Assembly (NCBI GenBank): GCA_002342665.1
Contig: DDQK01000036.1
Span: 1,087-29,206 of the forward strand
From: Prevotella sp. UBA2444
Lineage (GTDB): Bacteria > Bacteroidota > Bacteroidia > Bacteroidales > Bacteroidaceae
DNA: 28,120 bases
Direction: 5' to 3'
Shown here piece by piece: positions 17,501 to 25,836 of the stretch. Under the pieces are notes generated by a model. The model saw only the letters and a list, made by a program, of their open reading frames with translations, searched no databases and was not told the DNA's origin. The position numbers and the translations under genes were made by a program. The stretch's first letter is position 1, and the number at the start of each line of letters is the position of its first letter.

Positions 17501-18155
17501 AGAGTGCTGTCACCGTAGTATCCTTCACGTCACGATAGCAGCCGGGCTGATTCAACTCGTGGCTGGAGAGTCCTGTACCTGCGGCGGGCGAATACGGCTG
17601 GATGGTGTAGCCCTTATAGAGCAGCCCTTTCTTATAGAACTGCTGGAGCAGCCACCAGAGGGTTTCGATATATTTGTTGTCGTACGTGATATACGGATGG
17701 TCGAGGTCTACAAAGTAGCCCATCTTCTCGGTCAGTTCACGCCACTCCTGAGTGAACATCATCACGTTCTCGCGGCATTTCTTGTTGTAGTCTTCCGTTG
17801 AGATGTATTTCTCCGACTCCTTATTGTCGATATCAGCCTTGGTGATGCCAAGTTCCTTCTCCACGCCGAGTTCCACGGGCAGTCCGTGGGTATCCCAGCC
17901 GGCCTTACGCTTCACCTGATAGCCCTGCATCGTCTTATAACGGTTGAAGGTGTCCTTGATCGTACGGGCCAGTACATGGTGGATGCCAGGATGGCCGTTG
18001 GCTGAGGGGGGACCCTCGAAGAATACAAATTGCGGACACCCCTCACGCTCTTCCACGGAGCGCCAGAACACATTTTTCTCACGCCACATCTTCAGGATGT
18101 CGTCGTTTACCTGAGTTAGGTTCAAGCCGTTATGCTCGGCAAATTTCTTAGCCAT
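14595..18155 (-). CDS. ileS: Isoleucyl-tRNA synthetase
   Basis: This class Ia synthetase charges tRNA-Ile and edits mischarged valine in the cytoplasm. The 1186 residues are close to the long Bacteroidetes/eukaryote-like form. The HIGH motif appears as GIHH in ANGHPGIHHVLART (about 52-65). The editing domain CP1 follows, with AWTTTPWTLPSNTA. The second signature is KGNKMSKHVGN. The C-terminal anticodon-binding part is long and there is no bacterial-type zinc finger at the end. It is the first gene of the eight-gene leftward cluster and has a consensus promoter 48 bases upstream. Confidence 0.97.
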   Translation of the reverse strand: MAKKFAEHNGLNLTQVNDDILKMWREKNVFWRSVEEREGCPQFVFFEGPPSANGHPGIHHVLARTIKDTFNRYKTMQGYQVKRKAGWDTHGLPVELGVEKELGITKADIDNKESEKYISTEDYNKKCRENVMMFTQEWRELTEKMGYFVDLDHPYITYDNKYIETLWWLLQQFYKKGLLYKGYTIQPYSPAAGTGLSSHELNQPGCYRDVKDTTVTALFKAVDPKEEWTKWGTPYFVAWTTTPWTLPSNTALCVGPKIDYVAVETYNAYNGEKITIILAESRLNAYLAPEGHISDGGEMPEYKKGEKFVPYRIVGHYKGEELVGLKYQQLMPWVKPTAKLDQNAADYVKAYAEAHPEKVFTSENGKDQFVEMESEAFRVIPGDYVTTEDGAGIVHIAPTFGADDAKVAKDAHVPSLFLINKKGETRPMVDLQGKYYVMDELDANFVAKCVDKEGYGHHAGDYVKNAYAPEFNKDGKYDEQAASKAEDLNIVICMEMKQEGTALKIEKHVHNYPHCWRTDKPVLYYPLDSWFIRSTAKKDRMFELNKTINWQPESTGTGRFGNWLENLNDWNLSRSRFWGTPLPIWRDEDGKEICIGSVEELYNEIEKSVKAGFMKSNPLKDKGFVPCDWSQENYDKIDLHRPYVDNIVLVSESGKPMKRETDLIDVWFDSGSMPYAQIHYPFENKDLIDKNIAFPCDFINEGVDQTRGWFFTLHAIATMIFDSVAFKNVISSGLVLDAKGNKMSKHVGNVVNPFDMIGKYGSDAVRLYMMTNSEPWDNLKFDPEGVDEVRRKFFGTLYNTYSFFALYANVDGFDPEAVQVAFEKRPEIDRWILSCLNTLIKGVQAELDNYDPTRAGRLIDAFVNDDLSNWYVRLNRKRFWGKEMSEDKLSAYQTLYSCLMTVSKLLAPFAPFYADQLYKDLGGKFDSVHLDRFPVADDAQIDKDLEARMQMAQKITSMVLALRRKVNIKVRQPLQAIMIPAVDDDQKTHIKAVKDLIMNEVNVKELRFVEGSGVLVKKVKCNFRTMGKKFGKLMKGVAAAMDALSQEQIAELEQQGSIGINVEGQALSVEAVDVEIISEDIPGWLVANEGNLTVALEVELTDELRNEGMARELINRIQNIRKESGLEITDRIAVTLSPNDDVEKSIESFGEYIKTQVLADVLMVEPNDGQEVDFDDFKLNIKVEKK

Positions 18156-18202
18156 ATATCTATTTTTTTATCTTTTATTTCCAGCTTATCGTATTTAGCG
18201 TG

Positions 18203-18233
18203 CAAAGGTACACAAAATATTTGAGTCAGCAAA
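18203..18233 (-). promoter_or_regulatory. Promoter of the ileS cluster
   Basis: On the minus strand TTTG (18230-18233) is followed after exactly 19 bases by TACCTTTG (18203-18210), a complete match to the Bacteroidetes consensus. The leader to the ileS ATG is about 40 bases. Confidence 0.75.
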
Positions 18234-18292
18234 AGAAATAAATAATTTTAAGATTTCTTCCCAAAAAGTTCGTGTTTAAAAAATAAAATGAT

Positions 18293-18300
18293 TACTTTTG
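18293..18300 (+). promoter_or_regulatory. -7 element of the dcuB-GH106 cluster
   Basis: TACTTTTG matches TAnnTTTG. A weak -33-like TTCG lies 20 bases upstream (18269-18272). The leader is about 36 bases. Confidence 0.6.
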
Positions 18301-18342
18301 CAGGCGAAACTTAAAAACCCAATCAATAAAGTAACTACTTAA

Positions 18343-19791
18343 ATGGTAACATTAACAATGGTTATAGAGTTGCTGGTAGTTCTTCTGGCACTCTACGTAG
18401 GTTCTCGATACGGCTCCCTGGCCCTTGGCGCCATATCCGGCATCGGACTTGCCCTACTCGTTTTCGGCTTCGGCATGAAGCCAGGTTCCCCTCCGACAGA
18501 TGTGATCTACATCATCATCGCTGCCGTCACTTGCGCCGGTATCATGCAATCCTCAGGAGGTATGGATTGGCTGATCCAGATTGCGGAGAAGATGCTTCGC
18601 AAGCATCCTGAGCGCATCACTTTCCTGGCTCCGCTGTCGACATTCATACTGACTGTTTTGGTCGGAACTGGACATGTCGTATACACCTTAATGCCAATTA
18701 TTTGCGACATATCGCTCAAGCAAGGCATCCGACCTGAGCGTCCCTGTGGCGTAGCCTCGATTGCCTCGCAGGTAGGTATCACTTGTTCGCCCATTGCAGC
18801 TGCCGTGGTGGCCTTCGTGACCATCTCCAACTCTAACGGTTTCGACGTATCGATTCCCCAGGTGCTGATGGTCAGCTTTCCAGCATGTATATGTGGACTG
18901 ATGGCGGCGGCAGCAGCCAGCTACCATCGCGGCCTCGACCTCGACAAGGATCCTGAGTTCCAAGCCAAGTTGAAGGACCCCATCCAGCGCGAATATATCT
19001 ATGGCTCCAACGCCACCACCCTCGACAAGGAGATACCCCAGTCGGCCAAGAATGCCGTCTACGTGTTCCTGGGTGCCTTGTGCGTCATCGTGGCTTTTGC
19101 TATCTTCCAGGACGTACTGCCCTCCTATACAACCATCAAGGCCGTCAAAGGTGCACCCGACTTCACGTTCGACGATGGAACCGTGGCCTCTGCAGCTGCT
19201 TTGGCCAAGGCAAAAGTGTTTATTCCCGGCATTACCGAATATTCTTTCATCCAGCTGAAGATGAATGTGGTGATTCAGATTGTGATGATCTCGGCTGCTG
19301 CCATCATGATACTCTTCTGCAAGGCATCCCCGGCCAAGGCCGTTCGAGGAGCTGTTTGGCAGTCGGGCATGGTGGCCGTGGTGGCCATCTTCGGTATCGC
19401 ATGGCTGGCCGACACCTATTTCTCTAATTATACCAACGAGATGCAAGCCATGCTGGGCGACATCGTGGCCAAGTACAACTGGTCGATAGCCTTGGTATTC
19501 TTCCTTGTCTCCGTGCTGATCAACTCTCAGGGAGCCGTCGTCGTATCGATGCTGCCGCTGGCCTATTCGCTCGGCATCCCAGGCCCCGTGCTGCTGGGTG
19601 TGCTGCCATCGGTCTACGGCTACTTCTTCATTCCGAACTATCCTTCCGACATTGCTACGGTCAACTTCGACCGCTCCGGAACGACCGTCATCGGCAAGTA
19701 TCTGCTCAACCACTCGTTCATGATGCCCGGACTCATCCACATCTTCACGGCTACCATCGTAGCCTATGTCTTATCTATGATCATTTTCTAA
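18343..19791 (+). CDS. dcuB: Anaerobic C4-dicarboxylate transporter, copy 1
   Basis: This 482-residue inner-membrane carrier of the DcuA/DcuB family exchanges fumarate, malate, aspartate or succinate, supporting fumarate respiration and succinate export. Signatures are GSRYGSLALGAISGIGLALLV (20-40), KPGSPPTDVIYIII (46-59), GTGHVVYTLMPII (108-120), RPERP (130-134), NSQGAVVVSMLPLA (394-407) and PNYPSDIATVNFDRSGTT (431-448). It is about 40 residues longer than E. coli DcuB; the extra part is a loop near 262-300 with little conservation. A second ATG 15 bases downstream (MVIELL) is possible. It is followed after 21 bases by a close paralogue. DcuA and DcuB types cannot be told apart here. Confidence 0.92.
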   Translation: MVTLTMVIELLVVLLALYVGSRYGSLALGAISGIGLALLVFGFGMKPGSPPTDVIYIIIAAVTCAGIMQSSGGMDWLIQIAEKMLRKHPERITFLAPLSTFILTVLVGTGHVVYTLMPIICDISLKQGIRPERPCGVASIASQVGITCSPIAAAVVAFVTISNSNGFDVSIPQVLMVSFPACICGLMAAAAASYHRGLDLDKDPEFQAKLKDPIQREYIYGSNATTLDKEIPQSAKNAVYVFLGALCVIVAFAIFQDVLPSYTTIKAVKGAPDFTFDDGTVASAAALAKAKVFIPGITEYSFIQLKMNVVIQIVMISAAAIMILFCKASPAKAVRGAVWQSGMVAVVAIFGIAWLADTYFSNYTNEMQAMLGDIVAKYNWSIALVFFLVSVLINSQGAVVVSMLPLAYSLGIPGPVLLGVLPSVYGYFFIPNYPSDIATVNFDRSGTTVIGKYLLNHSFMMPGLIHIFTATIVAYVLSMIIF

Positions 19792-19812
19792 CCCCTAAAA
19801 ACAAAGAAGATT

Positions 19813-21255
19813 ATGCTTATCACCATCATAGAACTACTGATAGTACTTCTGGCCCTCTATCTTGGGTCCAGGTACGGAAGTCTGGCCCTCGGAGCCATTG
19901 CCGGTTTCGGTCTGGCCATCCTGGTCTTTGACCATGGCCTTCGCCCCGGCACGCCCCCCACCGATGTCATCTATATCATCGTGGCAGCCGTCACCTGTGC
20001 GGGTATCCTGCAGGCATCGGGCGGCATGGACTGGATGATACAGATAGCCGAGAAGATGCTCCGGCGGCATCCACGCCTCATCACGGTCCTGGCTCCCATC
20101 TCCACATTCGTCCTGACCATCCTCGTGGGAACGGGACACGTGATGTACACCCTCATGCCCATCATTACCGACGTAGCCCTGAAGAGAGGCATCCGACCAG
20201 AGCGCCCTTGCGCCATCGCAAGCGTGGCCTCGATGCTGGCTATCATTTGCTCACCCATCTCGGCTGCCGTCGTGGCTTTCTCCGCCATCTCCACGCTCAA
20301 TGGTTTCCAAATCACCATTCCGCAGATTGTGGCCGTCACCATCCCCAGCTGCTTCATGGGCATCATGGTGGCCGCTCTCTGGAGCACACGCCGCGGACTC
20401 GACCTCGACAAAGACCCTCAGTTCCAGGCCAGATTGGCCGACCCCGCTCAACGCGAGTTTATCTATGGCAATACCCTGACCGTGCTCGACAAGCAAATCA
20501 GCCAGAAGTCGAAGTATGCTGTCTATATCTTCCTCTCCGCTGTCGCGCTGATTGTCATCCTCGCCTTTGCCCAGCAGATACTGCCAGCTTATGAGCAGGT
20601 GGTGCCGATAGAGGGTGCCAAGGATGTGCTGCTGCCCACGGGCAAGTCCGTATCGCCCGAATCCCTGGCCTCGGCTGGTATCATCATGGAGGGCGTTACC
20701 GTCAAGCAGATGGTCACCATCAAGATGCATCTCGTCATTCAGATCATCCTCATCTCGGCAGCTGCCCTGATGATCATCATCTGCGGGGCCAAACCCAAGA
20801 ATGCCGTGGCCGACAACGTATGGCAGTCGGGAATGGTGGCCGTCGTGGCCATCTACGGCATCGCATGGCTCTCCAGCACCTTCTTCAATGCCCACATGGA
20901 CGATGTTCAGAACTTGCTCGGCACAATGGTTGAGGAGCACAAGTGGTCCATTGCCCTGGTGTTCTTCATCTTCTCCGTGCTCATCAATTCTCAGGGAGCC
21001 GTCATCGTGTCGCTACTGCCCGTGGCCTATGCACTCGACATACCCGGATGGGTGCTGCTCGGCGTGCTGCCCTGTGCCTACGGCTACTTCTTCATCCCCA
21101 ACTATCCTACCGACATCGCCACGGTCAATATGGATCGCTCGGGAACGACCAAGATCGGAAAGTACGTGTTCAACCACTCGTTTATGATTCCAGGACTGAT
21201 TAGCGTGGCCGTATCAACCGTCATCTGCTATCTTCTGGCTGACATATTCTTTTAA
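19813..21255 (+). CDS. dcuB: Anaerobic C4-dicarboxylate transporter, copy 2
   Basis: This is a paralogue of the preceding gene and matches it over its full length (480 residues). Examples are GSRYGSLALGAIAGFGLAILVF, KYNW/HKWSIALVFF, INSQGAV and IPNYPTDIATVNMDRSGTT. It differs most in the loop around 262-300 (GAKDVLLPTGKSVSPESLASAG). It is an inner-membrane carrier with the same expected substrate class. The gap to copy 1 is 21 bases with an AAAGAAG ribosome-binding stretch. The gap to the downstream glycosidase is 11 bases. The divergence suggests an old duplication and possibly different substrate or direction preference, which is inference. Confidence 0.92.
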   Translation: MLITIIELLIVLLALYLGSRYGSLALGAIAGFGLAILVFDHGLRPGTPPTDVIYIIVAAVTCAGILQASGGMDWMIQIAEKMLRRHPRLITVLAPISTFVLTILVGTGHVMYTLMPIITDVALKRGIRPERPCAIASVASMLAIICSPISAAVVAFSAISTLNGFQITIPQIVAVTIPSCFMGIMVAALWSTRRGLDLDKDPQFQARLADPAQREFIYGNTLTVLDKQISQKSKYAVYIFLSAVALIVILAFAQQILPAYEQVVPIEGAKDVLLPTGKSVSPESLASAGIIMEGVTVKQMVTIKMHLVIQIILISAAALMIIICGAKPKNAVADNVWQSGMVAVVAIYGIAWLSSTFFNAHMDDVQNLLGTMVEEHKWSIALVFFIFSVLINSQGAVIVSLLPVAYALDIPGWVLLGVLPCAYGYFFIPNYPTDIATVNMDRSGTTKIGKYVFNHSFMIPGLISVAVSTVICYLLADIFF

Positions 21256-21266
21256 ATAAAAAACAA

Positions 21267-23963
21267 ATGAGAAAGACACTCGCTATCGTGATAGCTTGCG
21301 CCGCCTGTCTGACGGTTCAGGCTCAGCAATGGCCAGAGGTGCATCAGGAGGCCAAGCCCGGCACCCGCTGGTGGTGGCTCGGATCAGCCGTCGACAAGCA
21401 GAACCTGCAATGGACCATGCAGGAGTACGCCCGCCACGGCATCGGAGCCGTAGAGATCACGCCCCTCTATGGTGTGCAGGGCAATCAGGCCAACAATATC
21501 CCCTACCTCTCCGACCAATGGATGGAGATGCTGCGCCAAGTGCAGGACAACGGCCGGCAGACTGGCATCGAAGTGGACATGTCTACTGGTACCGGATGGC
21601 CCTTCGGAGGCCCGTGGGTACCACTAGAGGAGAGCGCCTGCAGGGCCATCTTCGTCGATAAGTCGTTCCAGGGGCTGAGCGTCGAGGGACTTGACCTCTC
21701 CGTACCGGAGAAGGATGCCAAGTACAGCCGCCTCGACCGCGTGATGGCCTACTGGCAGGGCACGGGCTACGATGTCACCCAGTACGTCGATGCCAACGGG
21801 CGCCTCACATGGAGCCCGCAGGCCATCCTACAGGCCGAGATGAAAGCCACGAAGGAGAAGACCTTCCGCAAGTACCTCAAGATGCGGCTCAAGGAGATGG
21901 AGACTGCCCAGTGGCGAGTCATCGCCCTCCACATCCGCTACGGCGTGATGAAGGTGAAGCGGGCGGCACCCGGCGGCGAGGGACTCGTCATCGACCATTT
22001 CGACCGCAAGGCAGTCCACAACTACCTCGCCCATATCGAACAGGCCTTCGAGCGCACCAACACGCCCTACCCGCATACATTCTTCAACGACTCCTATGAA
22101 GTGGCCGACGCCACCTGGACGCCCTCTCTCTTCGACGAGTTCGAGAAGCGACGCGGCTACCGGCTGCAGGACTATCTCATACAGCTCACCGAGGGCAACC
22201 CCAAGATCGTAAGCGACTACCGCGAGACCCTCGGCGACCTGCTTCTGGAAAACTTCACCCAGCAATGGACGGCATGGGCACACTCCCACGGAGCCATCAC
22301 GCGCAACCAGGCCCACGGCTCGCCTGCCAACCTCATTGACTGCTACGCCGCCGTCGACATCCCCGAGATCGAGGGATTCGGACTCTCCGAGTTCGGCATC
22401 CGAGGGCTCCGCCAAGACCCCGGCAAGACCCGTAAGAACGACTCCGACTTCTCCATGCTCAAGTATGCCCCGTCGGCTGCCCACATCTGCGGGAAGCCAT
22501 ACACGTCGAGCGAGACCTTCACATGGCTCACAGAGCATTTCCGTACCTCCCTCTCGCAGCTCAAGCCCGACATCGACCTGATGTTCTGCGCAGGTGTCAA
22601 CCACATGTTCTTCCACGGTACGGCCTATTCGCCTAAAGACGACCCATGGCCAGGATGGAAGTTCTACGCCTCCATCGACATGAGCCCCACCAACAGCATC
22701 TGGCGCGACGCACCCTACTTCATGCAGTACGTTGAGAGATGCCAGAGCTTCCTGCAGATGGGACAGCCCGACAATGACTTCCTCGTCTACCTCCCCATCC
22801 GCGACATGTGGCAGAAGCAGACCGACAAGCTGCTCATGCAGTTCTCCATCCATCAGATGGGCAAGCTGGCGCCTGAGTTCATACAGGCCATCCTCGATAT
22901 CGACCGCGCAGGATTCGACTGCGACTACGTCTCCGACCAGTACCTGATGACTACCGAACTGAAGGACGGCATGCTCCAGACGGCTGCCGGCACACGATAC
23001 AAAGGTCTCGTCATACCCGAGTGCCAGATGATGCCCGAGGATCTGCGCCAGCATATCGAGCAGCTGCGCGCCCAGGGCGCACATGTCATCTACGGCACCA
23101 AGGCAGCCGACCTCAGCGCAGCCGCCCGTCCGGAAGCCATGAAGCAGGAGTGCGGACTGAAAGCCATCCGTCGCCGTAATGCCACGGGCTACCACTACTT
23201 CATCGCTAACCTCTCGCCTAACGATATCGAAGATGATGTGGCTCTGGCCGTTCCGTTCAAGGCTGCCTGCTTCTTCAACCCCCTCAACGGCGACATCACC
23301 CCGGCTATCATCAACGAGCAGGGACTGATACACCTCTCGTTGCGGAGCGGAGAGTCAATCATCCTGCAGACCTACAATGAAGCACCCGAACAGACCACCT
23401 CGTCACTACTCGACAATCTGGCTGAGATCTATCGTCACGTCTCACCTGCACCCCAGCAGGTGTATGCCCTCTCCGGACCCTGGAAGCTCTCCTTTACAGA
23501 GGAGTCTCCCCGCGTGGCCAAGACCTTCCAGCTGCCCAAGCTCCAGACCTGGGAAACCCTCGACGACGATAGTGCCCGCGTGACGATGGGAACTGGCGTC
23601 TACACCACCCGAGTGAAACTCACCAGGCGAGACCTGAAGGGTGCCAACGACTGGCAGATCGACCTGGGCGACGTACGAGAGTCGGCCCGTGTCTACATCA
23701 ACGGCCAGCTCATCGGATGCGCCTGGAGCGTGCCCTTCGTGCTCGACTGCCGTCAGACACTCAAGGCCGGATGGAACGACATCCGCATCGAGGTGACCAA
23801 CCTGCCAGCCAACCGCATCGCCGACTACGACCGCCGAGGCATCAAATGGCGCAAGATGGAGGAGATCAACGTGGTCGACATCAACTACAAGCGCACCACC
23901 TACGACACCTGGGAGCCCGTCCCCAGCGGTCTCAACTCCGAGGTGCGCCTCATCCGCAGATAA
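21267..23963 (+). CDS. GH106-type alpha-L-rhamnosidase, exported
   Basis: This 898-residue glycosidase has a signal peptide (cut near AQA-QQ, residue 20). The start of the mature part, PGTRWWWLGSAVDKQNL and GIGAVEITPLYGVQG, is typical of GH106 (Glyco_hydro_106), known in Bacteroides for removing alpha-L-rhamnose from rhamnogalacturonans. Candidate catalytic glutamates are Glu278 in FFNDSYEV and Glu416 in YTSSETFTWL. The C-terminal 150 residues form a GH2-like sugar-binding beta sandwich (VYTTRVKL, DLGDVRESARVYINGQLIG). It is followed by a strong terminator and sits in a cluster with dicarboxylate carriers rather than SusC/SusD. Its third codon positions are markedly richer in G and C than those of genes such as proS or hisC. 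The substrate is inferred. Confidence 0.82.
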   Translation: MRKTLAIVIACAACLTVQAQQWPEVHQEAKPGTRWWWLGSAVDKQNLQWTMQEYARHGIGAVEITPLYGVQGNQANNIPYLSDQWMEMLRQVQDNGRQTGIEVDMSTGTGWPFGGPWVPLEESACRAIFVDKSFQGLSVEGLDLSVPEKDAKYSRLDRVMAYWQGTGYDVTQYVDANGRLTWSPQAILQAEMKATKEKTFRKYLKMRLKEMETAQWRVIALHIRYGVMKVKRAAPGGEGLVIDHFDRKAVHNYLAHIEQAFERTNTPYPHTFFNDSYEVADATWTPSLFDEFEKRRGYRLQDYLIQLTEGNPKIVSDYRETLGDLLLENFTQQWTAWAHSHGAITRNQAHGSPANLIDCYAAVDIPEIEGFGLSEFGIRGLRQDPGKTRKNDSDFSMLKYAPSAAHICGKPYTSSETFTWLTEHFRTSLSQLKPDIDLMFCAGVNHMFFHGTAYSPKDDPWPGWKFYASIDMSPTNSIWRDAPYFMQYVERCQSFLQMGQPDNDFLVYLPIRDMWQKQTDKLLMQFSIHQMGKLAPEFIQAILDIDRAGFDCDYVSDQYLMTTELKDGMLQTAAGTRYKGLVIPECQMMPEDLRQHIEQLRAQGAHVIYGTKAADLSAAARPEAMKQECGLKAIRRRNATGYHYFIANLSPNDIEDDVALAVPFKAACFFNPLNGDITPAIINEQGLIHLSLRSGESIILQTYNEAPEQTTSSLLDNLAEIYRHVSPAPQQVYALSGPWKLSFTEESPRVAKTFQLPKLQTWETLDDDSARVTMGTGVYTTRVKLTRRDLKGANDWQIDLGDVRESARVYINGQLIGCAWSVPFVLDCRQTLKAGWNDIRIEVTNLPANRIADYDRRGIKWRKMEEINVVDINYKRTTYDTWEPVPSGLNSEVRLIRR

Positions 23964-24007
23964 GAAGGACGCCCCCGATCACATAGTCCTCGTTGATTTC
24001 ATCTCTC

Positions 24008-24040
24008 ATCCCCGCCGTCGACTCGGCGGGGATTTTCGTT
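24008..24040 (+). terminator. Intrinsic terminator after the GH106 gene
   Basis: ATCCCCGCCG (24008-24017) pairs perfectly with CGGCGGGGAT (24024-24033) around the loop TCGACT, followed by TTTCGTT. It lies 45 bases after the stop codon. Confidence 0.85.
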
Positions 24041-24097
24041 TCGGTAGACTTGGTTGCTCAAGCACTAAGTTCTCTTGAGATACCCATCTCGAGCTAC

Positions 24098-24126
24098 GCC
24101 GTGGCCACGGCTCCCGATCCGGAGCC
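24098..24126 (-). terminator. Palindromes after the GH43 gene, possible 3' structure
   Basis: GGCTCC (24109-24114) and GGAGCC (24121-24126) form a stem touching the GH43 stop codon. GCCGTGGCCACGGC (24098-24111) is a perfect 14-base palindrome that overlaps it by three bases. No U-tract follows on the minus strand, so termination here is uncertain. Confidence 0.4.
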
Positions 24127-25836
24127 TTAGGGCGTGACGCGAATCCAGTCGGCATCCACCCAGCCACGGTCGCACTTGGGGTCAGGTTCGGCAGCTATGA
24201 AGCCGAACTTGGCCCCAATCCATTTGCCCTGACGCATGCGGAAGGCGGGGCCTGCCTCGGAGAACTTCCTGCCGTCGGGCGACCAGAAGAAGGTGACGCG
24301 CGCCTCGTGGCGATAGGTACCGTCGGCATTCTGGCCTCCGACGTAGGCAACCTTCAGACGCAGGTAGATGTCTTCATGGATACCGGGCTTGTAGTCGATC
24401 TTGTCCTTGGCTGAAGGTTTCAGGGTGGCGATGACCTCCTCGGTCTGGGGCTTGCCGCGATCAGCATCTTGGCAGGTCATGCGCACGAGTTGGAACTCCT
24501 GTCCGATGCGGCGCACGACGAGAGCCGAGTAGTCGAGTCCCATCATGATCAGTCCGCCAAACTGTCCGTCGGCCTTCGAGGTCATGCGCAGCTTGGTGGT
24601 GACCGTGAAGTTGTCGGCAGGCGTCTTCTGGAGCAACAGGTTGGGCACCTCCCAGAAGTTCTTCCATCCCTCAGAGAGTTTATAGGTGTAGATGCGCATG
24701 GTGCCGAAGGCCGTCGGCATGCCGAACGCCTGATGGTAGTTGGCGTGCCATTGCCATTGCAGGCCGAGGTGCGGGGTGCTGAACTCGTCGCTCTCCTGAG
24801 GGTTGACCACAGGCCACTGTCCATCGCTTTGGGGCTTACGGTATGTCAGCACGGGCTCTCCCTTCTTGCCCATCACGGGCCAGCCGCTGCTCCAGTCGAC
24901 GGGGTTCAGGTGTACCACGCGCCCGTAGGCCTCCTTGTCCTGGAAGTGGAGGAACCAGTCTTCGCCGTACTTGGTATGTACCCATCCGCCCTGGTGCGGG
25001 CCGTTGATAGTGGTCTTGCCCTGCTGGAGCACGATTTTGTGCTCGTAGGGTCCATAGGGGCTCTTTGAGCGCATGGCCAATTGGAATCCTGTAGGCACGC
25101 CGCCTGCGGGGCACATAATCCAGTACCAGCCGTCGCGCTTGTAGAACTTAGGTCCCTCGCAGGTGCGGTTCTCGTTGCCGTTGCCGTCGAACACGATGAC
25201 GGGGTTGCCAATGGCACGAGTGCCGTCGGGCGACATCTCACGCACGGTGAGCACGGATGCGAACTTGTTGCGCGAGTTGGCCCATCCGTTCACGAGATAG
25301 CACCTGCCGTCGTCGTCCCAGAGGGGTGTGGTGTCGATCATGCCCTTGCCTGCGATGACGAGCAGCGGCTTCTCCCACTCTCCGGCAGGGTCGCCGCCAC
25401 GGGTCTTGACCATGAATACGCCGTTGTCGGGGTCACCCCAGTAGATATAGTATTCTCCCTCATAATAGCGGATGGAGGGTGCCCACACGCCGTTGCCGTG
25501 GGAGGGCTTGGCGAAGAGTTCGGCAGGCTCGAGCTCCTTGACGGCGTAGTTGACAATCTCCCAGTTCACCAGGTCGCGGGAGTGCAGGATGGGCAGTCCT
25601 GGGATGCATTGGAAGGAGGAGGCCGTCATGTAGTAGTCCTCGCCGGAGGGTCCCACGCAGACATCGGGGTCGGAGTAGTCGGCGTTGATGACGGGGTTGG
25701 TGTAGGTGCCGTCGCCATTGTCGGGCGACCATACCTGTGAAAGGCTGCGGGTCTGCGAGCTAAGCTCGGGATTGTTGTAGTTCTGAGCCACGGCCATCAT
25801 GGGCAGGGCAGCTGCGATTAGGATTAGTTTTCTCAT
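24127..25836 (-). CDS. GH43 family glycosidase, exported
   Basis: This 569-residue enzyme probably acts on arabinose- or xylose-containing plant polysaccharides. A signal peptide covers residues 1-18 (cut near AVAQ). The five-bladed propeller has the GH43 residues: the base in NADYSDPDVC (Asp56), the pKa modifier in IDTTPLWDDDG (Asp168) and the acid in TCEGPKFY (Glu228). Residues from about 335 on form a C-terminal concanavalin-like sandwich, as in GH43 beta-xylosidases and arabinofuranosidases. Its ATG overlaps the stop of the upstream ATP-grasp-like gene (ATGA, 25833-25836). There is no SusC/SusD nearby. The family is secure; the substrate and subfamily are not. Confidence 0.9.
   Translation of the reverse strand: MRKLILIAAALPMMAVAQNYNNPELSSQTRSLSQVWSPDNGDGTYTNPVINADYSDPDVCVGPSGEDYYMTASSFQCIPGLPILHSRDLVNWEIVNYAVKELEPAELFAKPSHGNGVWAPSIRYYEGEYYIYWGDPDNGVFMVKTRGGDPAGEWEKPLLVIAGKGMIDTTPLWDDDGRCYLVNGWANSRNKFASVLTVREMSPDGTRAIGNPVIVFDGNGNENRTCEGPKFYKRDGWYWIMCPAGGVPTGFQLAMRSKSPYGPYEHKIVLQQGKTTINGPHQGGWVHTKYGEDWFLHFQDKEAYGRVVHLNPVDWSSGWPVMGKKGEPVLTYRKPQSDGQWPVVNPQESDEFSTPHLGLQWQWHANYHQAFGMPTAFGTMRIYTYKLSEGWKNFWEVPNLLLQKTPADNFTVTTKLRMTSKADGQFGGLIMMGLDYSALVVRRIGQEFQLVRMTCQDADRGKPQTEEVIATLKPSAKDKIDYKPGIHEDIYLRLKVAYVGGQNADGTYRHEARVTFFWSPDGRKFSEAGPAFRMRQGKWIGAKFGFIAAEPDPKCDRGWVDADWIRVTP

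Noticed and set aside
16014..17801. A 595-residue open frame on the plus strand opposite ileS
   Set aside because: It lies wholly inside the strongly supported ileS gene, has no family signature and reads as a codon-bias shadow.
18688..19740. A 350-residue open frame opposite dcuB copy 1
   Set aside because: It is a shadow of the carrier gene, with His/Asp/Gly-rich sequence and no domain.
21828..23333. A 501-residue open frame on the minus strand opposite the GH106 gene
   Set aside because: It mirrors the high-GC codon use of the GH106 gene and shows no recognisable domain or promoter.
19813..24126. A polysaccharide utilisation locus
   Set aside because: There are two glycosidase genes nearby but no SusC/SusD pair, no TonB-dependent receptor and no sugar-sensing regulator in the window.
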